DNA of 64,000 nucleotides, from NCBI GenBank assembly GCA_964519885.1, contig CAZFLX010000003.1, positions 1 through 64,000 of the forward strand, in the 5' to 3' direction. The notes beneath the pieces are model-generated. The model was not told the DNA's origin, searched no databases, and saw only the letters and a program-made list of their open reading frames with translations. The stretch comes from GCA-002282575 sp964519885. Lineage in GTDB: Bacteria > Pseudomonadota > Gammaproteobacteria > Thiomicrospirales > Thiomicrospiraceae. Positions 48,775 to 57,386 of this stretch are shown piece after piece (positions within the stretch are counted from its first letter, which is position 1; every line of letters begins with the position of its first letter). The translations under genes were made by a program, and so were the position numbers.

Positions 48775-49662
48775 CTACTTCTTCACCGTATTCAACACAC
48801 TCATGGCGCTGGCTAACATGCCCGATACATCCGCTACATTGGCGGGTACAATAATAGTATTACCGGTTTTCGCTAGTTGAGCAAAAGCTTGCACATATTG
48901 TTCTGCTACTTTTAGGTTCACCGCTTGCATACCACCCGCTAACTCGGTTGCGGCAGCGACTTTAGCGATGGCATCGGCATTGGCTTCAGCGACCAAGCGC
49001 AAGGCTTCGGCTTCGCCCGTGGCGGCATTAATGGCGGCTTGTTTTTCCCCTTCCGACTGAGCAATAGCGGCTTGTTTCTCACCTTCAGCACGGGCAATAG
49101 CAGCACGTTTTTCTCGTTCAGCGGTGATTTGTAACTGCATCGAGGCGAGTACTTCATGCGGCGGATTAATGTCTTTAATCTCGTAACGCAAGGTTTTCAC
49201 GCCCCAGGTAATTGAGGCTTCATCCAAGGCACTCACCACTGCGACGTTAATGGTTTGACGGTCTTCGAGTAGCTTATCTAACTCACGCTTACCCACTTCT
49301 GAGCGCAAACAGGTTTTAGCCAGACTTTCAATCGCCATGCTGTAGTTTTCGTTACCATAAGAAGCTAATTTCGCATCAGTAACTTGGTAATACAAAATAC
49401 CGTCGATTTGCACTTGGGTGTTATCGCGCGTGATACAGACTTGAGGCGCGACATCCATCGGCACTTCTTTTAATGAGTGACGGTATGCAATGCGATCAAT
49501 CATCGGAATGATGATATGCAAACCGGCATCGAGTGTGCCGTTATAACGCCCCAAGCGCTCAACGACAAATGCCATTTGCTGGGGCACAATAACAATTCCT
49601 TTGGCAATCACCACAACCGCGACGGCAATGAGCATAAATAAAGCAAAAATAGTCGGTTCCAT
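48775..49662 (-). CDS. qmcA: SPFH/Band 7 (stomatin-like) membrane protein QmcA
   Basis: 295 residues: an N-terminal membrane helix (about 6-24), the SPFH domain (about 25-190, VVERLGRYNGTLDAGLHIIIP), then a helical repeat region with ARAEGEKQAAIAQSEGEKQA (about 200-219) that oligomerises. Such proteins form large ring or cage assemblies in the membrane and interact with FtsH. Encoded 12 bases after nfeD, the usual partner. Confidence 0.93.
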   Translation of the reverse strand: MEPTIFALFMLIAVAVVVIAKGIVIVPQQMAFVVERLGRYNGTLDAGLHIIIPMIDRIAYRHSLKEVPMDVAPQVCITRDNTQVQIDGILYYQVTDAKLASYGNENYSMAIESLAKTCLRSEVGKRELDKLLEDRQTINVAVVSALDEASITWGVKTLRYEIKDINPPHEVLASMQLQITAEREKRAAIARAEGEKQAAIAQSEGEKQAAINAATGEAEALRLVAEANADAIAKVAAATELAGGMQAVNLKVAEQYVQAFAQLAKTGNTIIVPANVADVSGMLASAMSVLNTVKK

Positions 49663-49674
49663 AATCTGTTCCCC

Positions 49675-50100
49675 TTATGATGAATGGCTGAAATGGCTGC
49701 CGATCACCAAGCGATTGGCATGTTTGGCGATAATGAGATACTCTGCGCCTGCTTGCGCTGCTTGGGGCTGATTAAGATGCCACTCTGCTTGCCAATCGGC
49801 ACCACGGTAATGCACCACGAGTGGCGTTAAGGAAACAAACGTTGCGAATTGACCTATGTCGGGATCGTCCGTCGCTTCGGTGTTGCTTTCCTTTCGACGT
49901 CGATTAAGCCACACAATCCATGCAGCTACCGATGACAAACCAAAAGCTGTGAGTAACTGCCACGACAGTCCATACTCCCAATAAGCGACCAGTCCCGCCG
50001 CCAAAGCCCCTAAGCCCAACGCCAGTAAGTAAAGACTACCGAGCAATAACTCTGCAATCACCAGCAGTCCTGTTAACGCAAACCAGATAATCGCTGCCAT
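49675..50100 (-). CDS. NfeD-family membrane protein
   Basis: 141 residues: two or three membrane helices in the first 70 (WFALTGLLVIAELLLGSLYLL, split over about 6-26), then a small OB-fold domain (about 85-140, PLVVHYRGADWQAEW and EYLIIAKHANRLVIG). NfeD-QmcA pairs are common and act in membrane quality control. Short class of NfeD without a protease domain. Confidence 0.9.
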   Translation of the reverse strand: MAAIIWFALTGLLVIAELLLGSLYLLALGLGALAAGLVAYWEYGLSWQLLTAFGLSSVAAWIVWLNRRRKESNTEATDDPDIGQFATFVSLTPLVVHYRGADWQAEWHLNQPQAAQAGAEYLIIAKHANRLVIGSHFSHSS

Positions 50101-50115
50101 AGGGTTTTTCCTGTA

Positions 50116-50895
50116 TTAATTCGCGCCTTCCTGACGCCACCATTCTCCCAAAATTAGTGCGGTGGCAACACTGACATTCAAGGATTCTACCGCACCTGTA
50201 CCGGGAATTTTAATGGGTAAATCACCCATGGTGGCGACTTTCTTCGACACGCCACTTTGCTCTTCACCCAACACAATCACCGTTTTGGCGGGCAACTTGG
50301 TACGATATAAGTCTTTACCACGGTGGCTAGAGGTGGTTAACAAGGTATAGCCTGCTTTACGAAATAGTGATAGCGCGGCAATAAAGTCCTGACCTTGAAT
50401 GGGGTAAAGCACCTCGGCACCACCTTCGGCCACACGTGCTGCGGCACCAGAAAAAAGCAAATCGGGATCGGGCAAAATAATGCCTTGCACACCAAAATGC
50501 GCCGCTGAACGCATAATCGCGCCTAAATTGTGCGGGTTACTAATGCCATCGAGCGCCAGCACACAATCATGACTGGCTTCGCTCATCGCATGCAAATAAT
50601 CGAGCGCACTAATTACCGGTGGTTTTTTTACCACCAAGGACACGCCACCATGATGATTACTGCCGGTCATGCGTTCTAATTCGGCTTCATCGACCACTTT
50701 ATAGGCTTTGCGAGCAGCAGCCAAAGCACGCATGGCATCGGCAAAACGGGGGGCAGTGTCATCGGTAAAAAAAGCTTTCACCACATCGTCAAAGCGGTTT
50801 AATAAGGCGGCACGACAGGCGTTTTCACCATAAATGGTGGACTCTTGCGCACGTTGTTCACGCATTCTTTGTGCTGGGGGGCGGTTTTTAACCAT
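50116..50895 (-). CDS. SpoU/TrmH-family RNA 2'-O-methyltransferase (YfiF/RlmB-like)
   Basis: 259 residues. An N-terminal substrate-binding domain (about 17-95, TIYGENACRAALLNRFDDVV, HHGGVSLVV) is followed by the SPOUT knot: DGISNPHNLGAIMRSAAHFGV (split over about 121-141), LGEEQSGVSKKV and SLNVSVATALIL. The form is between RlmB and YfiF; the RNA target is not certain. The start overlaps the dctM stop by eight bases, an unusual coupling of a transporter and an RNA-modifying enzyme. Confidence 0.88.
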   Translation of the reverse strand: MVKNRPPAQRMREQRAQESTIYGENACRAALLNRFDDVVKAFFTDDTAPRFADAMRALAAARKAYKVVDEAELERMTGSNHHGGVSLVVKKPPVISALDYLHAMSEASHDCVLALDGISNPHNLGAIMRSAAHFGVQGIILPDPDLLFSGAAARVAEGGAEVLYPIQGQDFIAALSLFRKAGYTLLTTSSHRGKDLYRTKLPAKTVIVLGEEQSGVSKKVATMGDLPIKIPGTGAVESLNVSVATALILGEWWRQEGAN

Positions 50896-52252
50896 AAATC
50901 ACCTTTGGCAACCAAGTCGCCAGTGCAGGGAATAAGCTTAACAATAACAGCATCAACAGCTGTAGTCCAATAAAAGGAATCACGCCTTTGTATAAATCGG
51001 ATGAAGGAATGTTGGGCGGTAATACACCACGCAAATAGAATAACGCAAAACCAAAGGGTGGCGTTAAGAAAGAGGTTTGTAAGTTGATGGCAATCATAAT
51101 GCCCAACCACACCGGATCAACGCCCATCATGAGCAGAATGGGGGCGACAATCGGTACAACGACAAAGGTAATTTCAATGAAGTCGAGGAAAAAGCCGAGG
51201 ATGAACAAAAACAGCATCACCACAATCATCACCGTCACCACACCACCAGGAATGGATTCCAGCAGCTCGCGCACTGCATCATCGCCACCCAAACCACGAA
51301 AGACCAAGGAAAAGAAAATCGCACCGATGAGAATGGCGAAAATCATGCTGTTCACTTTCACCGATTCTAGCCCTGAAGCTTGCAAGGAAGCGAAGTTCAA
51401 ACGACCGCGCACTAAACCCAATAAGAGTGCACCGATGGCACCCACCGCTGCCGATTCGGTTGCTGTGGCATAGCCAGCAATAATCGACCCCAACACCAGC
51501 ACCACCAGTAATAAGGGCGGCACTAACGAGGTCATAATTTCTGCAAAACAGGGTTTAGGGGGCAGGTCTTCGACGGGAATCGGTGGTTGCTTACGGGCAT
51601 GCCACACCATAAATAGCGCGTACATAACCGCCAACAGCACACCTGGAATGAGTGCGCCAGCAAACAAATCGCCTACAGACAAGGTTTCTGGGCTGAAATT
51701 ACCCATTTTTAACTGAGCTTGCTGATAAGCCGACGACAAAATATCGGCCAGCAAAATCAGTATAATCGACGGCGGGATAATTTGCCCCAGCGTACCCGAA
51801 GCACAAATCAGTCCGCAGGACAGTTTCGGATCGTAGCCTTCTTTGAGCATCGCGGGTAAAGCAATTAGCCCCATTGCCACCACGGTCGCCCCGACAATAC
51901 CCGTACTGGCGGCTAACAACACGCCGACACCAACCACCGCTAACGCCAATCCACCGCGCACACCCGCTAAGAGTTTCGAGGTGGTAACCAATAAATCTTC
52001 TGCTAAGCGCGACTTTTCTAATAGCACCCCCATCAGCACAAACAGCGGAATCGCCAGCAACTGACCGTTGGTAATCAGCGACCAAATACGGCTGGGCAAG
52101 GCAGCTAAAAAATCGGCATCAAATGCCCCAATCAGCACGGCAAATAAGGAAAAAATTAACGAAGCCCCTGCCAGCGTAAAAGCGACGGGAAATCCCATTA
52201 ACAGTAAAGCAAAGGTAAAGGCAAAGAAAACGAGGGCTAACCATTCCATCAC
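50888..52252 (-). CDS. dctM: TRAP transporter large permease
   Basis: 454-residue polytopic membrane protein, twelve or so helices, of the DctM family that imports organic acids with Na+. Marks are GFPVAFTLAGASLIF (about 20-34), FVLMGVLLEKSRLAEDLL, GASTG-like AASTGIVGATVVAMGLIALP, and PPSIILILLADILSSAY (about 160-176). No binding protein adjoins; the dctP at 20666 is a candidate partner. Nine bases after dctQ. Confidence 0.94.
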   Translation of the reverse strand: MMEWLALVFFAFTFALLLMGFPVAFTLAGASLIFSLFAVLIGAFDADFLAALPSRIWSLITNGQLLAIPLFVLMGVLLEKSRLAEDLLVTTSKLLAGVRGGLALAVVGVGVLLAASTGIVGATVVAMGLIALPAMLKEGYDPKLSCGLICASGTLGQIIPPSIILILLADILSSAYQQAQLKMGNFSPETLSVGDLFAGALIPGVLLAVMYALFMVWHARKQPPIPVEDLPPKPCFAEIMTSLVPPLLLVVLVLGSIIAGYATATESAAVGAIGALLLGLVRGRLNFASLQASGLESVKVNSMIFAILIGAIFFSLVFRGLGGDDAVRELLESIPGGVVTVMIVVMLFLFILGFFLDFIEITFVVVPIVAPILLMMGVDPVWLGIMIAINLQTSFLTPPFGFALFYLRGVLPPNIPSSDLYKGVIPFIGLQLLMLLLLSLFPALATWLPKVIYG

Positions 52253-52261
52253 ATCGTCTCC

Positions 52262-52813
52262 TTAACCTAACTGCGCATGACTGGCAACAGGTTCGGCTTG
52301 ACCCCGCCACACCTGAAAAGCACGATAGCCAAACACCAAAGAAGCTAACAACAAAAAACCCATACCCAACAAAATCAGCATCTTAAACCAATAAACGCCC
52401 GCCAAACCGCCTGCATCGCTAGCACCCTCGCTCATGATCCAAGCACGCATGACATAATCCCAAGTATGCCAAGCCGTGACGCTAATCATAGGAATCAGCA
52501 AGAACACAACGCCCAAAAAGTCTCGCAATGCCTGTAATGGTGTTGACCAACGATCCGAAAGCACATCGACGCGCACATGCGCATTTGCCAACAGCGTGAC
52601 CGACAAGCCCAGCATGACCAAAGCAGCATTGAGATAAATCACCGCATCTTGCACTGCGGTGGTACTCAGTCCAAAACCATAACGCAGCACCAACACACTG
52701 GTGGCTAACACCGCCAAGCCAATCATTAACCAAGCCAATACCAGCGCCAGCACATCAAAGGCTCGCTCAATCAGGCGCACCATGCTCATTTCCTTATGTT
52801 TTTCATTTGCCAC
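52262..52813 (-). CDS. dctQ: TRAP transporter small permease
   Basis: 183 residues with four membrane helices (about 20-40, 55-75, 95-115, 145-165). DctQ-type features include WMIGLAVLATS-like first helix (LAWLMIGLAVLATSVLVLRY), and AHVRVDVLSDRW at about 78-89. The start is a GTG at 52813 with GAGGT seven bases upstream; ATGs at 52789 and 52783 are alternatives. Begins the dctQ-dctM-methyltransferase transcript. Confidence 0.9.
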   Translation of the reverse strand: MANEKHKEMSMVRLIERAFDVLALVLAWLMIGLAVLATSVLVLRYGFGLSTTAVQDAVIYLNAALVMLGLSVTLLANAHVRVDVLSDRWSTPLQALRDFLGVVFLLIPMISVTAWHTWDYVMRAWIMSEGASDAGGLAGVYWFKMLILLGMGFLLLASLVFGYRAFQVWRGQAEPVASHAQLG

Positions 52814-52889
52814 TAATTTTACCTCAAATAGCCTGAGACACCACGCATTAATTGCGCAGACCTGTGTGACTGGCTAGAATGGTGACATC

Positions 52890-54866
52890 ATGAATTATCA
52901 TTATCTGGTCGCTGTGAGCGGCACACCCCTCCCCGCTCTAACTTACACCAGCGATATTCATATCGTTGCGGGAACGCGTGTGCTGGTTCCCTTAGCACAA
53001 CGTCAACTGGTCGGTGTGGTGTTAACGGCAATCGAAGCGCCAACCGATAACCAGTATGCCGTCAAAGCCATTCTTGCTGTGTTAGACCAACAGCCGCTCT
53101 GGCAAGAAGCTGAGCTGAAACTGCTCGCTTGGTGTGCACGCTATTATCATGCCGACTGGGGACGTTTACTCGAAACCGCCTTACCGCCGCAATTGCGCCT
53201 CAGCAAGCAACCGACACGACCCGCCAAATTACTGAATGCACCAAGCATAGGGCTGGCGGATCTCGTCGCACTGAACGAAGAACAGCAACACGCCAGCGAC
53301 AAGATAGCTGAATCATTCGGGCTATTCAAAGCTTGGTTACTAATGGGGGTAACGGGCAGCGGTAAAACCGAGGTTTACGCCCAACTGATTGACCAAGTGT
53401 TGCAACAAGGTCAACAGGTGTTAATGCTGGTGCCCGAAATTGGCCTCACCGCACCCATGGTCAGCCGACTGGCACAAAGACTGAATACCCAACCCGTAGT
53501 ATTGCATTCTGAACGCACCAACAGCCAACGCGCGCAAGTATGGCAACTGACGAGACAAGGGCATCCGTTATTACTGATTGGCACACGCTCTGCTATTTTT
53601 GCGCCGCTGCCCAAGCTGGGGCTCATTATTGTCGATGAAGAGCACGATAGTGCCTACAAACAACAAGACAGCATTCGCTATCATGCCCGTGATGTGGCGA
53701 TTATGCGTGCGAAACAACAAGCCTGCCCGATTGTACTCGGTAGCGCCACCCCTTCGTTAGAAAGCTTAGCCAATGTCGATGCTGGCAAACTGCATCTTTT
53801 ACGATTGACACAACGCGCAAATCAGCAAGCCTTACCTAAGATGCTCACCATCGATATGCGTCAGCAACGACTAGAAGGTGCATTGTCACCGCAACTGCTT
53901 TCCGCGATTGAACGCACACTGGCAGAGCAGGGACAGGTGTTACTCTTTCTCAATCGTCGCGGTTATTCGCCCGTACTCATGTGTCACGATTGTGGTCATA
54001 CGCTCGACTGCCCCGCCTGTGAGGTGCCCTATACCTTTCATCGCCATGCGCCCAATTTACGTTGTCATCATTGTGGCAAGGTTGAACATACCCCGACTGT
54101 CTGCCCTAGCTGTGGTTCCAGTCACTGGCATTTGGTAGGACAAGGCACGCAAAAAGTAGAAGAAGCCTTGCAAGCTCACTTTCCCAATACCCCTGTGCTG
54201 CGCATCGACCGCGACAGCACGCAAGGCAAAGACAAGCTGAACAATTTATTTGCACAAATTCGCACAGGAGAACCCTGCATTATTTTAGGCACGCAAATGC
54301 TGGCAAAAGGTCATGACTTTGCTGGCATTGCGCTTGTTGGGATTATTGATGTCGATTCGGCTTTGTTTGCGCGCGATTTTCGCGCGCTGGAGCGATTGGC
54401 ACAATTGGTCGTGCAAGTGTCGGGACGCGCAGGGCGTGGTAGCAGTGCTGGACAAGTGCTGTTACAAACCCATCAGCCCCATCATGTCTTTGTGCAAGCG
54501 TTGTTAGCCAAGCCCTATGCCGAAATCGCTCAACAACTGCTGAGTGAACGCGCTGACACGCAACTACCACCCTTCAGTTTCAGCGCTTGGTTATTGGCCG
54601 AAGGCAAACACTTAGATCGGGTGCAGGCTCAGTTAGAAAAGCTGTTACCCTTGTGTCAACAGCCCAGTGTGCAAGTGGCAGGCCCAATGCCTGCACTGAT
54701 GCATAAGCGCCAGTATCACTATCGAGAATTGCTGTGGCTACAATCTGAACAACGCGCCGCCCTACACGCCACCATCGACGACTTACTGACCTTTTTGCAA
54801 CAACCCCAAGGTAAAGTGGCTGGGGTTAGAGTATTTTTAGACATTGACCCGCAGGATATGCCTTAA
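52890..54866 (+). CDS. priA: Primosomal replication protein PriA (helicase)
   Basis: 3'-5' DNA helicase that restarts stalled replication forks. 658 residues, shorter than E. coli (732), mostly at the N-terminus. The 3'-DNA-binding domain (to about 100) is followed by Walker A GVTGSGKTEVY (about 152), DEEH box IIVDEEHDS (about 246), and a zinc-binding insert with paired Cys motifs (CHDCGHTLDCPACE, CHHCGK, CPSCGS). GTQMLAKGHDF and QVSGRAGRGS are helicase motifs V and VI. Confidence 0.97.
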   Translation: MNYHYLVAVSGTPLPALTYTSDIHIVAGTRVLVPLAQRQLVGVVLTAIEAPTDNQYAVKAILAVLDQQPLWQEAELKLLAWCARYYHADWGRLLETALPPQLRLSKQPTRPAKLLNAPSIGLADLVALNEEQQHASDKIAESFGLFKAWLLMGVTGSGKTEVYAQLIDQVLQQGQQVLMLVPEIGLTAPMVSRLAQRLNTQPVVLHSERTNSQRAQVWQLTRQGHPLLLIGTRSAIFAPLPKLGLIIVDEEHDSAYKQQDSIRYHARDVAIMRAKQQACPIVLGSATPSLESLANVDAGKLHLLRLTQRANQQALPKMLTIDMRQQRLEGALSPQLLSAIERTLAEQGQVLLFLNRRGYSPVLMCHDCGHTLDCPACEVPYTFHRHAPNLRCHHCGKVEHTPTVCPSCGSSHWHLVGQGTQKVEEALQAHFPNTPVLRIDRDSTQGKDKLNNLFAQIRTGEPCIILGTQMLAKGHDFAGIALVGIIDVDSALFARDFRALERLAQLVVQVSGRAGRGSSAGQVLLQTHQPHHVFVQALLAKPYAEIAQQLLSERADTQLPPFSFSAWLLAEGKHLDRVQAQLEKLLPLCQQPSVQVAGPMPALMHKRQYHYRELLWLQSEQRAALHATIDDLLTFLQQPQGKVAGVRVFLDIDPQDMP

Positions 54867-54886
54867 CCAATCCAAACGCCAAAACC

Positions 54887-54913
54887 AAAAAAGACATCCG
54901 AAGATGTCTTTTT
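54887..54913. terminator. Bidirectional terminator between priA and the outer-membrane protein gene
   Basis: AAAAAGACATC / GATGTCTTTTT is an 11-bp perfect stem with a 4-base loop and T-runs on both strands, located between two convergent genes. Confidence 0.88.
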
Positions 54914-54941
54914 CTCAGTTAAACGTTGTTCAACTCATGAG

Positions 54942-55553
54942 TTAGAAAGTATAACCCACACCCAATTTTAAGATTGGGAAAAAGTCGATGGCATCTTTTT
55001 TCACTTTATCTGCTTCAGCCGCGATGTCAGCCGCTGACACAGTGCCAGTGCTTTCTGCTAAAGCTACAGTTGGTTTGCCTGTAAACATCGTGCCAAGCTC
55101 AGTATTGAAAAACAAACCACCTTTACTTGGCGCATGATTACCCCAACCAATAGACACATAAGGCGCATTATCATACTTAGCAGAAGCGGTTACTGAGCTG
55201 CCCGCTGGAATCGGCGCACCATTGATGGTTTGTGTGCCATCGGTAACGCCTTTCAAACCCAATTTAATGTCAGACCAAGCATAACCCGCTGAAACACGGA
55301 AACCGCCACTAAACGGATGCCAATCTAAACCCAGTGTTTTGTAACCCGTATCACCTGAATAATCGTATTTGATACCATCTACCGTGGTTGAGCCTGAAGG
55401 CGTGATCCCACCATTCAAACCAGCACGCACGTTTACCGTATCTTGAATCAACGAGTAACCTAGATCAGCACCCAAACCACCCAAGCCATAATTGACGCTA
55501 GCGCCAAAATTTGCTGCCGAAACACCACCCGATACCATCATTGCTTTACGCAT
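54942..55553 (-). CDS. Outer-membrane beta-barrel protein with an unusually short N-terminus
   Basis: 203 residues, ending in GVGYTF with the terminal Phe typical of outer-membrane proteins. Alternating strands such as VNYGLGGLGADLGYSLIQD, VRAGLNGG, GLDWHPFSGGFRVSAGYAW, APYVSIGWGN and FPILKLGVGYTF suggest an eight-stranded barrel. The N-terminus (MRKAMMVSGG...) has only a weak, short hydrophobic stretch where a signal peptide belongs, though a good ribosome site (AAGGA) precedes the ATG. Upstream sequence offers no longer start. Function unknown. Confidence 0.75.
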   Translation of the reverse strand: MRKAMMVSGGVSAANFGASVNYGLGGLGADLGYSLIQDTVNVRAGLNGGITPSGSTTVDGIKYDYSGDTGYKTLGLDWHPFSGGFRVSAGYAWSDIKLGLKGVTDGTQTINGAPIPAGSSVTASAKYDNAPYVSIGWGNHAPSKGGLFFNTELGTMFTGKPTVALAESTGTVSAADIAAEADKVKKDAIDFFPILKLGVGYTF

Positions 55554-55598
55554 GATCTTTTCCTTTAATATTGAAGTTGAAAAATTGCGATATGAATT

Positions 55599-57386
55599 TT
55601 AACAACCCAACACTTCTGTTGCAACAACTACCTGATTCCTACCTTGATGCTTAGCACGATAGAGGGCTTCATCGGCCAATCGATACAGACCGTCCAGATT
55701 TGCTTCACACATCGACGAACAGTAACGTGAATCCATCATGGCAACACCCATGGACACAGTTAAAATGTCTTTAATCGGACTACTGGGATGAATGATCGCC
55801 TTGGCTTCAACCGAGCGACGTAAGTCTTCCGCAATCACCAAGGCATCTTGTTGGTGCTCAATCATCATCAACAACGCCATTTCTTCGCCACCCATTCTAA
55901 ACGCCATATCACCTGGGTTTCGACAAGCTTGCTGCAAACAATCAGCCACTAAAGTTAGCGCTTTATCACCCATTTGATGACCACGACTGTCATTGTACAA
56001 TTTGAAATGATCGACATCTAACAACACAAATAATAAACACTGGCGCTGTTCTACCACACGCTTCCATAGGTGCACACCGGCTTCGGCATAGTGACGACGG
56101 TTAAATAAACCCGTCATCGGATCAATCAAACTGAGTTGTGCCAACTCTTTGGTACGCTCTGCAACGGTTTCTTCTAAATCGTGATTAAACTGTTCCAAGG
56201 TTTGCGCTTGATATTCTAGTTCCGTGGTTTGCTGTTGTAATTGTTCTAACTGATCTTCGATGGTATCCGCTAGCTGATTAATGCCTGCTACCAAGTGTGC
56301 CGATTCGGCAGAATCTATTTTTCTGGTCGCTACCCGAATATGCCAACGTCCCGATTTGAGCTGTTGCAAGGTATCGATGATGGCAACTAAAGGTTGAGAC
56401 AAACGTCGGCTAACAAACAATGACACGAATGAAACTAATATGACCACCAGCAACAATAAGGTTAGGCTGAGTAAACGAACTTGAGTCAGCGAATCCAGTA
56501 CTTCTGCTTCATCTTGTTTGACCACTAACGCCATCTGCAAAGCCGGAATATACACCCAGCCGGCAATAACCGACTGATAACGATAGTCTGTACCTCTGCC
56601 CCATCCTTCATTACCGCGAATGGCGCGATTAGCGGGAATTTCATGGTTACCATCTAGATAAATCTGCATGGCTTGCGCATCAGAATCGAGTCTTAACGGA
56701 ATGGCGGCAACCAGTTTTCCTTCACTATTATGCTGAGCCAATACCACTTCACCGGTTTGACTTAAGCCAATTTGACTGGCGGAAATATGCACTAACCAAT
56801 CGGGATTCAGCTGTATCACCACCACCCCTAACCACTCACCTTCTGCACCCCAAACCGGCGTTGCCATAAATGAAGCCCTTTTTTGTGAAGGTTCATAAAA
56901 GCGATAAGGGGTCACAATAGTTGTCATCAAGCTACGAACTTGATCAAAGGCTTGCGTAATGGGCGAATCTTGCCAAGTTGCTGAGGTCAGATCCGCATGC
57001 AAATCCGATTCATGCGCATTACTATAAATGACGATCCCTTGCTGATTAATCACCAACACATCATGATGACCGGTCATATCGATAAAACGGTTAGTGTATT
57101 GAGTGACGATATTCAGCGCAGCAGTATTGTGGCTGTTTTGCAGTAAAAAACCCAACGAAGGTAGACTACTTAATTGCTTCAACTGTACCTTAACCGAGTA
57201 AACAGTTTCATTAACCAAACGCCCTTTTTCGCGTGCCATGGTATAAAGTTGCAGTTGTTTTTCTTGAATGAGTTCGCGCTCTAACTGCCATTGAAAACTC
57301 AGAGCTAGTAAGATCATCGGCAATAAACTCACCCATAAAAACCACACCCATAGCTGACGCTTGAGTGTCGGTAACGCCGAATTCAT
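55599..57386 (-). CDS. Membrane diguanylate cyclase: Cache-like sensor, HAMP, GGDEF
   Basis: 595 residues from the ATG at 57386, whose ATGA overlaps the upstream stop; a 39-codon upstream extension is rejected. A first membrane helix (about 8-28) and a large periplasmic sensor of dCache type (about 30-290) are followed by a second helix (about 295-315, LLSLTLLLLVVILVSFVSLF). A HAMP segment (RRLSQPLVAIIDTLQQLKSG) and a Gln/Glu-rich coiled coil come next, then a GGDEF domain (about 418-590). The active-site motif reads GGEEM instead of GGDEF/GGEEF, and the inhibitory site reads NPGD rather than RxxD. Substrate Asp/Asn residues look intact, so c-di-GMP synthesis is likely but not certain. Confidence 0.88.
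   Translation of the reverse strand: MNSALPTLKRQLWVWFLWVSLLPMILLALSFQWQLERELIQEKQLQLYTMAREKGRLVNETVYSVKVQLKQLSSLPSLGFLLQNSHNTAALNIVTQYTNRFIDMTGHHDVLVINQQGIVIYSNAHESDLHADLTSATWQDSPITQAFDQVRSLMTTIVTPYRFYEPSQKRASFMATPVWGAEGEWLGVVVIQLNPDWLVHISASQIGLSQTGEVVLAQHNSEGKLVAAIPLRLDSDAQAMQIYLDGNHEIPANRAIRGNEGWGRGTDYRYQSVIAGWVYIPALQMALVVKQDEAEVLDSLTQVRLLSLTLLLLVVILVSFVSLFVSRRLSQPLVAIIDTLQQLKSGRWHIRVATRKIDSAESAHLVAGINQLADTIEDQLEQLQQQTTELEYQAQTLEQFNHDLEETVAERTKELAQLSLIDPMTGLFNRRHYAEAGVHLWKRVVEQRQCLLFVLLDVDHFKLYNDSRGHQMGDKALTLVADCLQQACRNPGDMAFRMGGEEMALLMMIEHQQDALVIAEDLRRSVEAKAIIHPSSPIKDILTVSMGVAMMDSRYCSSMCEANLDGLYRLADEALYRAKHQGRNQVVVATEVLGC

Noticed and set aside
54942..55553. OmpW family assignment
   Set aside because: The barrel pattern is compatible, but the OmpW N-terminal signature and signal peptide are absent, so only a generic barrel protein is called.
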